DNA of 64,000 bases from Diphasiastrum complanatum (taxonomy: Eukaryota; Streptophyta; Lycopodiopsida; Lycopodiales; Lycopodiaceae), in NCBI GenBank assembly GCA_029204225.1, contig CM055102.1:29609632-29673631 (forward strand), given 5' to 3'. The position numbers were made by a program, and so were the translations under genes. Position 1 is the first letter of the stretch, and the number at the start of each line of letters is the position of its first letter. This document shows positions 33,400 through 46,000 of this stretch, piece after piece. Under the pieces are notes generated by a model. That model saw only the letters and a program-made list of their open reading frames with translations, was not told the DNA's origin and did no database searches.

Positions 33400-34920
33400 A
33401 TGCCAATGAGAACACATCACATCGGACATAGATTATTCAATCAACCAGTGTCTTTACCAACCTCCATTCGATCACACATTCCCAAACCCATTTTTTACAA
33501 ACTTTGACAAAGCAAACCACAATGATGATTCCTGCAACAATCAATTGGAGCAAAATACATTTTACAAGCAACTTACTCCTTTCACAATTCTTGTCAAAAG
33601 GATCTAAACATTTCTAACAATTCTAAAATTACAATTGACTTATCAACAATTATCAGAGTCAAATATGGTATGTTGTTTATGTGCTTCAAATCTAAACATC
33701 AATGACATATTGGTTAATGGCTCAAAGGACATAACCAAACAAAAAAGAAACATAATGGCTGAAGACATTATTTAGATACAATTTTCTGATATGAATATAG
33801 GAGCCAAGATGAGATACCCACGAACAAATCAATACAATGTGGACATCTATACGACTACTTTTCAAAAAAGTACAAATTGGAAACAGTCATAGGGACGTCA
33901 TCAAAGCAGTTTCCAATCCAACTTGTAGTAGCACAAATAATACATAGTGCACAAGGATTAACAATGGATAAACTCGCATTTAATCCGAAAGGCATCTAAG
34001 TGCATGGTCTAATTAAGAGCACTAATAATTTGTACATCTGACAACCATGGCAACCAGAAAACTTCATCGTTGACAAAAAACTTAAACAAGAAATGAAAAA
34101 ACTACATGACAAAGTTGCTTGAAAACTTACTATTCATGACATTAACCAATACATGAACACACACCTCATCATACACTCTTTCAACACAATATCCTTACAA
34201 AAATACTACTTTGACTTGAAATCTACGGACCTCCTATTAAATTCAGATATACTTAACTAACAAGAAACACATCAGAAAATACAAGAATGACCTACTTTCC
34301 ACACATATTATGAGATTTTGATTCATTCCTTGGAAATACAAATTTTACCAAGCCAACACAGGTACTTCACAAACCTCCAACCTTCAACACCAACAATATT
34401 GAAATGACACTTGCAATATTCAACAAAGGAACATGATTCTACATGCAGATACTAGCTACATATAAGCATTCAAAAACAAACATTAAATCGCTACCGCAAA
34501 TTCTTCACAATGTGCTCCAAACAATACCCACAAATGTTCCCACAACCATAATAGGTGACTTAAATATCATTCTAAGTTCAATTCATCTACTCAACAACTT
34601 CAAAATTTCATGTCCATCCATGGACTACCTATACTTTCAAAGAGCGACAACTCTATACAACTCACAACTTGACCACATATGGACAAATTGTAATAATCAT
34701 GAATGCCATTCCAGTTCAACTTGTATATTTTAGTCAAATCACTCTCCAATATACTTCTACTACAAAATGAAAAGCCACTAAGCATCATTCATGCCAAACA
34801 TAATATCATCAAAGAACCATTGAACTCACAAACTAAAACCACGTTTCTTATAAGTTACTTTAGCTTGTCAAACCTACTCACCAAATACAAATTTCAATAT
34901 CATAGACATATTTCATGATC
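33400..34920 (+). pseudogene. Helitron-like relic: PIF1-type helicase C-terminus plus endonuclease domain
   Basis: Helicase blocks on the plus strand: NINDILVNGSKDI (about 33,695-33,733), then QFPIQLVVAQIIHSAQGLTM and DKLAFNPKGI-stop-VHGL (33,907-34,010). These match the end of PIF1/Helitron helicases (QFP...IHKSQGLT, ALSR region lost). About 430 bp on lies an endonuclease/exonuclease/phosphatase-type domain: PTTIIGDLNI (34,540-34,569), SQLDHIW (about 34,660-34,683) and SNHSPIYFYYK (about 34,735-34,768). A helicase followed by this endonuclease is typical of Helitron2/Helentron elements. Rep and element termini were not seen, and stops abound. Confidence 0.68.
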
Positions 34921-34969
34921 AAAATATTAAACCCATTGCAAGAAACTAGCATAAAATCAGGACTAATTT

Positions 34970-35295
34970 GTTTGCAAAATCACTTTATACGCATTTGTTT
35001 GATTTTTCGATTGGACCTCAAATGTCGACATTTGTAGCAGGAATTCAAGAGGCCCTTAAAGTCGATGATGGGTTGCAGATACACCCGATCCAAGCAGTGG
35101 AATTGCAATTGCTCCACTGAGGGTTGTGCAAGCTTCCACAAAATGCAAGCCCGAATGTGCAAAGAGGGGTTGTAAGTCCTTGTGGGTTGCACTAAGAGCA
35201 CTTTGCCTAGGCTATCGAGAATAGTGTCCAGAGAAGGCAGAAACTTGGGAGGAAAGAAGGGAAGCTCCACCCAAACTGGCACCTCCAATAATTTA
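34970..35295 (-). pseudogene. LINE-type ORF1 (DUF4283-like) fragment
   Basis: The minus strand gives VPVWVELPFFPPKF, then LDSLGKVLLVQ, RACILWKL and finally SCYKCRHL near 35,042-35,021. This order (VPVW-x-x-L, a LG+ helix, R-x-C-V/I, then a CxxC knuckle) resembles the DUF4283 plus zinc-knuckle protein of plant LINEs. About 100 codons are open. No LINE reverse transcriptase was found nearby. Confidence 0.5.
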
Positions 35296-36330
35296 GTAAG
35301 TGATTAATATATCATGAGAAGCTTTGCCTTTGACATGACATTAGAATGTCGAAAAATAGAGAAAACCAAGCCTTTGCATTTTAGAGGTTTATTTGAGATA
35401 GAGAAAATTGATTATATCAAGGTCAAATTCACACTACATGCCTGGTAAGTCCAAAATTTAAAATAGAGCTCTCTTATTGGTCCAGAATAAAAAAAGGTAC
35501 TCCCACCCTTTCACATTAACATCCACTTGCCATTATGTGGCATATGACATGGTAGGGACCCACTGCCACATAGGGGCAAGTCAAATCCATTTTTTGGGCC
35601 AACCAATGTCCCTTGGCATGTTGAGCTGGCACGTTGGCTTGCAATTTGAAGTTTTTTTAATCCTTTACTGCCAATATTCCTTTAAATAAAATGCATTTCA
35701 ATTTTGACCTGTCTAGTTGAAAGGTGATTGCTTGCAATAAAAACTTAGAGCACCCTTCAACCTTTTAACATGAAAAGTTTCATACTTGCATTTCAAATCA
35801 AAACACCTTAAATAAAATGCACCAATCGTATGTGAAGATTCAAATGGGCCAATCATATTGCAGCCCTTCATTCAACACTTACCAACCAAATGTGAAATGG
35901 GGGTATCAACTCACTTGTCTAAGCCTGGCCATGCACTTGAAAGAGTAAGTGCTACATGGAATTTGGGTGGTGAGCCAGGTTCAACACAAATGGGTGGCAA
36001 TTGAAAGGGCAGGCAAAGGACTTGACGGTAGTCTGAAACCACTCTAATGCTCAAGTTCACTTAAAAATGACTCCTCAACTTTTAACATATTGTTACAATA
36101 GCTTATCGCTATCAGCCTATAGCGACAAAGCTAACAACAACTAATATTGAACTAGATTCAAGGCTAGAATTCAGTTGCTATTCAAAAAAAATACATGTGC
36201 CCTAACTAGAATTGTAGGTGGAGAGGGGAGCTGGCATCATGATGAATAAATGGAAAATACATGGCACTCAAGGATATGCCAGCCTTTTATAATCTCTCCT
36301 CCTTCCTATATTTGGTTGGTGTAGTATACT
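35296..36330. other. Intergenic interval before RBOH
   Basis: No gene is seen. It contains a short segment at 36,048-36,140 resembling 13,186-13,270, and a stretch rich in GTGGCATATGAC/CCACAT words. Confidence 0.35.
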
Positions 36331-36361
36331 TCGATCGAGGAGGATGTTGGTCTATTTTTCT

Positions 36362-36370
36362 TTAATATAT
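36362..36370 (+). promoter_or_regulatory. Possible TATA box of the RBOH gene
   Basis: TTAATATATAG is followed about 45 bp on by a long purine-rich stretch (36,408-36,495) made of GAGA and GGAGATGG words, a common 5' leader or core promoter type in plants. The coding start is about 710 bp away, which allows for a 5' leader or leader intron. Weak evidence. Confidence 0.35.
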
Positions 36371-37080
36371 AGTGTAGTATATCATCGCGGTATAGCAGCA
36401 GCCGCCGTGAGAGAGGGAGAGATGGAGATAGTTGTAGGGGGAGATGGAGATGCTAATGGCAATTGCAAAGGAGAGGGGGATGGAGAGATAAAATATGGGA
36501 AATCGATGAGTGAGATGAATTGATGGGTGATCTTCTGCAATTGACTTGCTGCTGCTGCAGAAGCTTTATATTCTAGGACTATTTGTGAGAGTAATTATAA
36601 TATGGAGAGTAGTTTTTGGGTTTCACTCTCAGTGCTAAAGCAATGTGGCTAGGCTGATCCACGTTGCTGTGCAAGCTCAGCGTTGGGTAGTATTTATCCA
36701 CCGCCAATTTCTATGACGACTTAGAATAGTCTCCACTCTCGTCAGCCCACGGGAATAACCGCTAGTTGATCTTTCCACAGATTGTCCACAATTGTTCACG
36801 TCCGGGATGAAAATAGATTGGATGACGTCTATTCTTGAATGTGCATTCATAGCACAGAAAGAACTTTTCTTTCCAGAATAAGTAGCCAAATATCTCAGGA
36901 AAATGTTAGTTTTCTCATTGCCAATATTATTAGTTATAGAAAGTTTTTGGATCTTGAGATGCTGCAGCACAGAAAGAAGGAACTTATATTTCCTATTGCA
37001 ACGCTGTAGTTGGATCCGGAGGATCGTTTGAATAAAAGATAGAACGATAATTAGGTACGTGCAAAGCAGCGTTGTAGAAG

Positions 37081-40000
37081 ATGAAAAACTTGAGTGTTAT
37101 CTCGGAAGATGGCAACAGAGATGTCGAAAACATTGTCCAAGCAGCAACCGGGGTGGATGTTCATGATCCTTTCACTGCACCAGAAAGCGCATCTCAGAAT
37201 ATTTCACAGTTTGTGGAGGCTGCCGATCAAAGCCAAGCATCAGAAGGTTCAAGCAAATCCTTAATGGACACCGCTTCAGCGAGGGTGAAAAGACTGTTTT
37301 CTCACCAGATAAGGAACCCTGCTATCAAACACGATGTCCCTCTCAGCGATCAGATGCCCACTGCCAACACACAGAATCGTCTCACTGAACTTGTGCACTC
37401 TGTCACTCCTAAGCTCAGAAAACTCAGACGGTCAACGACTGCTGCTGCACATGGATTGAAAGGCCTGCGTTTTATTGCACATAAAACAGGCAATGCAGAT
37501 CCCAGGAAGCAGTGGGAGGCCGTGGAAAGTCAATTCCAGAAGCGTGCCTCGGCAGACGGAAGACTTGCTCGTGCTGATTTTGGCGCATGCATAGGTGAAA
37601 ATAATTGATGTTTGATCCCTAAGTATCGGTCATCCATTCTTTATTTTTTGATCAAATGGAGACGTCAAATATTGATTTTTTGATTGCTGAGACCCCCCTC
37701 CCCCCACCCCTCCCCTTGGGGACGCTTTGGAAGCTAATTTGACCAAAAAACTTGATCATGAATTTTCGAAAGATTTTGCAAATTTTTATTTGCAAAGAAA
37801 AGGAACCTCTTGGTAGTTAACCCACAAACATCTCTCGCAATGAGTCTCCGTATGATTTGTATTGAAGATTGCATCGATCTTATAATCGTAGCCCAAGCAC
37901 GCCAGATGGAAAGATAACTGCAATGCAAGGGACACAAAGAAAATTTGCTATTATGGTTATCAACCCAATACTATGATGTTTGAACCTGCCTCCCAAGACC
38001 CAAATACGAATTACTGGTGGAGCTTACATAAAGCTTGGTCCTTTCATCTAATTTGACTAATAATATGCTAGCAAGATAATCAAATGCACCCATTGCAACT
38101 GCTACCCAAAGCCCTACTGTTAGATAATCCAGGCTTAGTCAGTTTCCACCTTTGGATCACTCATACATAGTATTAGAATAAAGCAGCTAGGCTGCTCCTG
38201 ATCAGAAACTATACCGAAATGTGTTGGGTTATGATTCATGAAAGAATTATGCAATGTTTAAGGGAACGTGCTAATAGGCAAAAGCAACATGCTGGTTAAC
38301 ATCCTATGTGAGGCATTGAAATTTAACTTGCTGTCCATTCTACATCCTAAAAAACATCATACAAAATAGCTTGTTTAAGCTTCCACGTAAATTAGCTATA
38401 AATGCCAGGTAAAGGAGCTGATTCATGCCAAGAAAAGGGCAACTAGAATTCCCATGCTCAGCAATCCTGGCCCTCTTTCATCTGGACTGTGCACCTTGGC
38501 TGCGACTACTACTAACAAAGCCTACCAGAATGAAAACCAGGAGCACAAATCTACAGAGCATTTTCCATTGTGCCCTTCATGTACAAATTTACGAAAACTA
38601 CAAGCCGCCTCTACATGCATCTTGCATGCTCTACGTGGACTTATCTTCCTGTAATCATTAATGTACACCTATGCATGGTAATTCTACTCCTTTTTATACC
38701 TCAAATCAGTTGCTATTGTGCCCTACGTGCACAATAGAAGCTTCAAGCCATCCATTTTATGCAGCCATAGATTAGGTAAGTTGCCTTCAATGTACACCGA
38801 TGCCTTTTTAGCCTGTGATCGGTCTCAAATAGACAACAAAATTTTATAGAACGATACAACAGCTCTCATCGAGCTCATGTCATTGTCGTTGGAGTTTTCT
38901 CTTTCTCCCTATAAGTTGTTCAAGAAATCTTTCGTTTAGAACATTGCAATCTCATTCGCATATACAAGGTCTCCGGTCAGATTACCTTTTGGTAGAGATG
39001 GAAACCATTTCAAGAAACGTTGTATTCAAAACCACATCTATTCAAGTAGTAGAGAGAGACTGAACACATAAAGAACGCACAGAAGCTGTCTTCATTCAAC
39101 AAAGAAAGAGATTACAAAGAGCTAAATCGTGGTTGATGGCTGATATACACTACTGTCTACAGTAACATGCTAATAAGCCAAGGCAACATGCTGCTGGCTG
39201 ACATCCTACGTGAGGCATTGAAAATTTAACTCGTTGTTCAGTCTACATCCTGAAAAACATCATAAAAAATAGTTTGTTTAACCTTGCACGTAAATCAGCT
39301 ATTTATGCTAGGGCACCGAGGATTGCCATGCCTAGCTATCCTGGCCCTATGTCACAGAGACCGTGCACCTGGCACACTGGTTGCGATCACCACTAACAAA
39401 ATGCAATTTGAATGTTTTCTTTAAAGAGAAACTCTGCTTTTCATACGACACAAGCTTAATTTCAATCAAATAAATTTGGTGCTTTTCCAGATAAGTAAAG
39501 CTTTTCATATGGCAAAAGCTTTACTTCATTAACTGGGTTGTCATGACTTATTTCTGAGGCTTCGTTGTTTCCAGAATAAATTTTGAATGTCAAGCATGGA
39601 TGGTTGTATTGCTGTTAAGAAAGTTTGCCTGAAACTGGCTAACCATTGTGAATCCAACCAGTGGAGCCGTGGAGCTTAGTTGAGCAAGTTCTTGGTGATT
39701 GACTCCAGGAATGAAGGAAACTGAATTTGCAGGTGCCCTCTTTGATGCCCTTGCATGCAAAGGTGGCACAAAAGTGGAAAGCATTTCAAAGGAGGACCTC
39801 CATGAATTTTGGTTGCAGATGACAAATCAAGACTTTGATTTGAGAATGAGACTTTTTTTTCAAATGTAAGTACTTTGGTATCCATGCCTAGGAAAGTCCT
39901 TGCTTACTACATATATCTGCTGCATAATTTGCTTGACTTTTCCATGATACTTAACAGAGACCTGATCGATCCTGAGCAGGTGTGACAAGAACGGAGATGG

Positions 40001-43000
40001 ACGCATTTCACAGGAGGAGGTCAAAGAAGTAAGACTCTGTAATACTTCTGTGTAGATGAATGCTTGCATATTAGAAATTGCAAATTTCGTTACCTCTCTT
40101 TTGATGTTCAAAACCCTCATTCCCACTCCAAAGTCTTCCCCTCTCTCTTCCTCCTAGATCGTCACAAGTATCAACCTCTCAACCTCTACTATTTAAGTCC
40201 TCACAGAAATGTGTCCTTGGGGGTTCATTTTGAAGTTAAATTATGTGCCTTAGATAAGCAGGTCTGTTTGAAATCCGCTATTGCAGACAATCAAATTCTT
40301 ATACCTATAAGTAGGCCTCGGGCGCACAAGAAGAAGCTTGCAAAATAAATTTTGCACAGTAAGCTGGGGGAATCTAATAGTAGATCATGTATGTGCCAAG
40401 GAAATTCCTGCTTACGAGAACTTTCTTTGTGGAGCTTTACTCACATCACTATATCCAGCAAATATACCCTTCTTAGATATGGGATCTTCCTTAGTCCTAT
40501 CATCAAGAGTTATGTTAACATAGCATGTTCATTCAAAGATCTTCAAGAACTTAACACTCCGCATTTTTGGCATTCAATCAGTTAGAAACTATAAAATCAT
40601 CATATAGCGAATTATGGCTTGCAAATTCATCTGCTTAGCAAATTTTAAGGTCAAGGTGATGCGTAACCTCGACCCTCTATTTGAAACTGAACAGTTTGTA
40701 GTATATGGCAAAAGTAATTTTGTTAGAAATGACATTAACTTTGCTAAAGACTATTCAAGTAGCTGTCTTATGCTACCATCTTCTTGACATGACAAGATGA
40801 TTCTCTTTTTAAGGGGCACACGCGTATCCATGTTTCGTTTCTTTTACCACAGATTATCCTGCTTAGTGCATCTGCAAACAAATTATCAGCAGTCAAAGAA
40901 CAGGCTGATGAATATGCAGCCCTTGTTATGGAGGAATTGGACCCCAATGAACTTGGTTATATTGAGGTATGCCTAAGATTCTAATTTATTCTCTACACTT
41001 CAAACAATCTGAAAGTATTTCTTTCTTTGTTTCTTACAGAAACATTGTAAAGTCCATCTCGGTTTCCTGGACTAAATGCCAGATTTTTTATATTAAAGAT
41101 TTAACTCTCAATGATGAGGGGCTATGCTAATGCACCAATGATGTAAATTCTCCTCATTCAGTTAGGCCTGGTGTTAAGTAGGCTTGACAATGATCTAATG
41201 AGATGCAAGTGCAGTTATGGCAACTAGAGATGTTGATGAAAGTTCCAGCAGCAGATAATGCAAAGGACCCACTTTTGCACTATAAACAAACTTTGATTTC
41301 TCACAAGAGGAAGCATTTATTTCAATCATTCACCCACTGGTGCACATTATATTCTTGGAAAGAAAATTGGAGGCGCTTCTGGGTCATAAGTTTGTGGGTG
41401 GCTGCCATGGCTGGACTTTTTACTTGGAAATTTCTTGAATACAGACACAATCCGGGATTCAAAGTGATGGGATACTGTCTGTGCACTGCCAAGGGTGCCG
41501 CTGAGACTTTAAAGCTGAACATGGCAATGATACTCCTTCCAGTTTGTAGGAATACAATCACATGGCTTCGCTCCACAACGGTTGGATACATTGTGCCTTT
41601 CAATGACAATATCACCTTCCACATGGTAATAACGTAATAACACTTCAGCCAATTACGCTTTATGCTATGCACAAAATGTATATGAGTTGATGTAAGCACT
41701 CAGTTGCTAGTTGATTAAGCATACATGTTCTGACTAATGGGTCTTTCATTTCACCAAGACTTGAGACATTTAACCATCCCAGATTAAAATGCTGCTATGT
41801 ATGATCATACAGACTATAGCAGGAGCAATTGCTATTGGGGTCATCGTCCATGGTGGAACACACTTGGCCTGTGACTTTCCAAGGATAGAGGAGTCTTCAT
41901 ATTACAAGTTCATGACAACAATTGGCAAAGATTTTGATAACTCAAAGCCTTCATATGGAGATTTGTTGCTGTCCGTTGAAGGTGCTACTGGGATTGCAAT
42001 GGTTATCCTGATGACAATCATATTTGTGCTTGCCACTCACTGGTTCAGAAGAAACATTGTGAAGCTTCCATGGCCTTTGTACATGGTGACTGGATATAAT
42101 TCCTTTTGGTACTCTCACCATCTGCTTGTACTGGTCTACGCAATGCTTATCATCCATTCCATGTTCCTGTACTTATCACACAAGTGGACACAGAAGACAG
42201 TAAGAATATCTTGGCAGTAGTACATGTTGCCATCCTAATCTTATTTTTGAGACTATGCTTCATCGATTAGAATGTTATCACTCTCAAATACTGTTATCTC
42301 TATAACAGGATTCAAGCTTCCCTTGCTTCTTCAATTCTTGAATCTAAGTGGATATATGCCATTTGAGGCTTGCAGACATGGATGTACCTGGCCGTGCCAA
42401 TGCTTCTCTATGGGAGTGAGCGTATCCTACGAATCTTCAGATCCAACCAATATGAAGTTCAAACTCTTAAGGTGCACAGAATCTTACAATTTACTCGTTC
42501 TAGTTGTCATCAAACTCAAAGCGCTGGTTAACACAGACTTACCCTGTACCCTGCTGCATGCAAGTGATTGAGCAGGCTGGAATACACAAAGGAGATGTGT
42601 TAGCCTTGCAAATGCAGAAGCCTGCCGGATTCCAGTACAAGAGTGGCATGTACCTATTTTTGAAATGTCCATCTGTTGCCCGATTTGAGTGGTAATCAGC
42701 TTAAATCCATAGCTATTTTTCATGCCTCCTCGAAAATCTACATCACGAAATACAATTACCTAAGGCTATTATATGTATACAGTCTTCTAGATCTTCCTGT
42801 TTGTTTGCAGGCATCCATTTTCCATCACATCAGCCCCTAGTGACGATTATTTGAGTGTTCATATTCGCACCTTAGGTGACTGGACTCGGGAAATGAGGAA
42901 AGTTTTTTCAGAGGTGTGTTGATTAACAATCAGTAACCCAGTTTTCGACACTTAACCCTTACTGCATCCAACACTTAGAATATAGATGTTCCATGGTCTT

Positions 43001-44603
43001 ATTGATAGGCTCCAAGAAAAGGTGACTCAATAAGATTAAAATCTACAGGTGTGCCAGAAAGTTACAGACAGTAAAAGTGGCTTATTGAAGGCTGAGTGTG
43101 CTTTCAAAGAAGGGATGCAAAAGTCAAGGTTTGCATCGTCCTCCCATCTGATGCATATTTTCACATTGTGAACAGAGGTTATAGCGTGATACGATATGCC
43201 TATTCAGCTTGGTCATGCCTGTGGGCATCAAAGTCAACAATCCTTTATAGCAAACCGTGCAATTCCTCAAAATTGTTGCCAAGAGTGAAATTTTCTTGTT
43301 AAGATATCCTGGCATTGTCATGCCTCTTGAAGACAGATCTTGCTTGTTTGGCAGGTTTCCAGCCTTGCATATTGATGGGCCGTATGGAGCTCCAGCACAA
43401 GATTATAAGAAGTATGATGTACTTCTTTTAGTGGGGCTTGGAATCGGAGCCACGCCATTTATAAGTATTCTAAAGGACATGCTAAATCACGTCAGAAAGG
43501 CTGAAGAAGAAGAAAGCCTTGTGAGTTTGGTGATAACTTTGTAAGCGTTATAAGTTTTGCAAAACCCCAGGTTGAAGAGAAGAGACACGGAAACTATCTA
43601 GAACTCTCTATAGACCTTGAAAATCTCCCGGGTAGATCTTTAGTATTTTCTTCCCCTACTAAGTCTGGATACTTTCTGCAGAGTGCAGATATGGATAGCA
43701 GAGCAGATGTTGAAAACCTGGAAAAAGGAAAACATCACTTTGTCGGTCCCAGAAATGCTTACTTCTACTGGGTTACACCAGAACAAGGCTCCTTTGAGTG
43801 GTTCGAAGGAGTTATGAATGAGATTGCAGAAATTGACCAGGAGGTTGAGTCTTTTTCTCGTGTAAATTGGCTTAACAATTTCCTGAAGTTTATACTTCTT
43901 CTGTTTTCATTTTACACTACAATTTATAATGTTTGAACTGCAGGGTGTCATAGAGATGCACAACCACTTAACTAGTGTGTATGAACAAGGGGACGCTCGG
44001 TCGGCGTTGATAGCTATGCTACAGGCTCTGTACCATGCCAAAAATGGAGTAGATGTTTTGTCAAGAACAAAGGTATTGCAGATTATCTTATTGAATCTCG
44101 GGCAAATTGTCTACGTTTCTAGATTATTGTATAGATAATCACTCATTTATCAACTCCTAGCATACAGCTTGGAAAAAACTTTGAACTGATCAACAAGTGT
44201 TTCAGGTTCGAACACACTTTGCTCGACCTGATTGGAGAAAAGTTTTTGCACAACTTGCTGCAGCCTACAGAAATGCTAGAATTGGTAGGCGGTCGTCATC
44301 TTTGCCCAGGCCCATACACACAAAATGTCACCATGATCTAGCATTGGGTTCAGTCTGCTGAAGTGTATGGATCAAGTAGGATTAAGGGCTATTTTTTTTG
44401 CTTAATCTGATGCTGTGCATTACATAGTCCCTGGGCTATGGGAACACACAAAAAACATTAAAGCATACGGATACTGACAGTTGTTGAATGCAGGTGTTTT
44501 CTACTGTGGCCCAGTAGTTCTAGCAAAAGAACTGGATGCATTATCCCAGGAATTCACAAGTGTACGAGCCACACAATTTGACTTTCATAAGGAGAACTTT
44601 TAA
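37081..44603 (+). CDS. RBOH: Respiratory burst oxidase homologue (plant NADPH oxidase), 15 coding exons
   Basis: Exons 37081-37594, 39709-39865, 39980-40028, 40853-40966, 41215-41625, 41813-42199, 42376-42471, 42576-42691, 42811-42913, 43049-43128, 43355-43520, 43682-43843, 43944-44072, 44206-44284 and 44494-44603 join in phase to 890 codons. Order: cytosolic N-terminus; RBOH signature [20 protein letters not shown]-hand loop 226-237 ([12 protein letters not shown], canonical) and a weaker second loop from 270; six-helix ferric-reductase domain with haem histidine pairs 414/428 and 517/530 (spacings 14 and 13, as in gp91phox); FAD motif HPFSITSAP (616-624); NADPH sites GPYGAPAQ (684-691) and GLGIGATP (703-710); YCGP (858-861) and the C-terminal FHKENF. 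Family knowledge: a plasma-membrane enzyme passing electrons from NADPH to apoplastic O2 to make superoxide, activated by Ca2+ and phosphorylation. YCGP holds the cysteine that is S-nitrosylated in AtRBOHD. Exon 8 uses the CAG at 42,573-42,575; earlier acceptors hit a stop. Confidence 0.95.
37693..37715 (-). other. G-quadruplex-prone tract in RBOH intron 1
   Basis: The plus strand has C runs of 6, 6, 4 and 4 separated by single bases. The minus (template) strand therefore carries four G runs with 1-nt loops, a very stable predicted quadruplex type. It lies about 100 bp after exon 1. Confidence 0.7.
38267..38519 (+). repeat. Intron 1 duplication, copy A
   Basis: It begins GTGCTAATAGGCAAAAGCAA and ends CTACTACTAACAAAG. 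It aligns along its length with 39,166-39,400 (shared GTGAGGCATTGAAA, CTACATCCT-AAAAACATCAT, TATCCTGGCCCT-like blocks), with small indels and perhaps 20 percent differences. The function is unknown. Confidence 0.75.
39166..39400 (+). repeat. Intron 1 duplication, copy B
   Basis: Direct repeat of 38,267-38,519, starting 899 bp downstream. It lies about 300 bp before exon 2. No PBS, TG...CA ends or target duplication were seen, so a local segmental duplication is more likely than a TRIM-type LTR pair. Confidence 0.75.
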
Positions 44604-45375
44604 CAAGCCCAACCTGCAAAAACTGTCCAAGATTTTCTGCAGTATGGGTATGCATACCATCATCATGTTTGTTTATTGAGAGGCTTGAAAAGTTGCTGAG
44701 TTGAGGAAGACACAAGATTAAAAAATTCCAATATCTGAAAGGGAAAAGATCAGCTGAAAAAAAGGACATGTACTAACATAATAGAAGCTGAAAAAGCTAC
44801 ATGACAAAAAATAGGATGATCAAAGAATAAGGACAGGCAGCAACACACACAAAAGCAGATTCAATTACTCTATAATTCAGAATGCAACCGAGTAAAGATC
44901 AGCTCTGTTACATTGTATAGATCTATAGTTGACCACATCCCCTCATCAATAAAATACCCTTTGAAATCTTGTCAATAAGGCTCAATCAAAATAAATTGCC
45001 ATGTACATGGCCATTTTGCATAGCTGTTATTTGTACAATGACATTTTTATGATCAATAAGTATCCGACTTTTCTCCATCCAGCATTGCAAATCCTTCTTC
45101 ATGAAATATTTGCAAGTAAAGAAATTGGGAAGCTGAAACTGATGCAGCAGGATAGTGAATGGGTATTATGCCCTGACCATTAACTGGAACACTTCTTCCA
45201 TGCATGCTATAGAGGGATAACTATACCAATTCAATGATTATTTTAGCTAGCACTATTTTTTAAAATCTTCAAATTTAGGCATGTTAATTCCCAAAAACGC
45301 CCATATTTCATCATCAAAATAGAACTTCATGAACAACTAACTAGTTATAGCTTGCTTAGCTTTTAAGGGCTGGCT
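44604..45375. other. RBOH 3' flank and internal remnant of the LTR-F element
   Basis: The first few hundred bases are the likely 3' UTR; AATAAAATACCC near 44,949 is a possible poly(A) signal. The distal part lies downstream of a PBS read on the minus strand and should be element interior, but no protein motif is recognisable. Confidence 0.35.
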
Positions 45376-45388
45376 GGCTTTGATACCA
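45376..45388 (-). other. Copia-type primer-binding site of LTR-F
   Basis: The minus strand reads TGGTATCAAAGCC directly after ...TTTATCAACA, an LTR end. It differs from TGGTATCAGAGCC at one base. Confidence 0.6.
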
Positions 45389-46000
45389 TGTTGATAAACT
45401 TAGTGGTGGGCACACAAGGAGTACCTAGATCGACCCACCTCCCCAAACAAGGCATTGGTATCGACAGATTCCACATATATTAAAACATCATCTTATGTTT
45501 AGCCTTGTTCTAACTCCTCTTAGTTATAAGGCATATGAGGCCTTTTGTCTCCACACATGGAGGTGCATTCCTTCTTTAACAAAAACGTCTCATATAGAAC
45601 ACAATTCATAATAGTGAATAAAGAGGCATGTATTCATGAAGCATTTACGAGACAATCAGAAATAGCGTAACTCCATCTAACATAAAGCTAAAGAAGATAG
45701 ATGGATTCCAATATAGATAGAAAAAGTATGATAATTGGATATTGTAATAATGGTCATAATAGCATCGCAAAACAAAGAGTAGAAATGAGGGTCGTATACC
45801 TAGAAATAATAACCCATCTTTGTGATAAAAGGATGCGAAGAGTGCAAAATTGAAGCACACAAATATACTCCAAGGAAACTATATAAACCAAAATTGCCAT
45901 ATAGGAGCAACAATGGAGATGGACTTCAAGTATACAACCCAAGTGTCTACCAAACATATAACCCAATAACACCAAGCCACAATCATAGAAGATGATATGG
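45389..46000 (-). repeat. LTR-F, putative copia LTR (upper border unresolved)
   Basis: The only firm edge is the CA end next to the PBS at 45,388. The sequence continues AT-rich without recognised partners in the window. The end at 46,000 is arbitrary. Confidence 0.35.

Noticed and set aside
38267-39400. RBOH intron 1 duplication as a TRIM retrotransposon
   Set aside because: No TG...CA ends, no PBS after the first copy, no polypurine tract before the second and no target duplication.
42557-42575. Earlier acceptor GCAAG|TGATTG for RBOH exon 8
   Set aside because: It would put TGA in frame. The CAG three codons later keeps frame and matches the spacing of other RBOH proteins.
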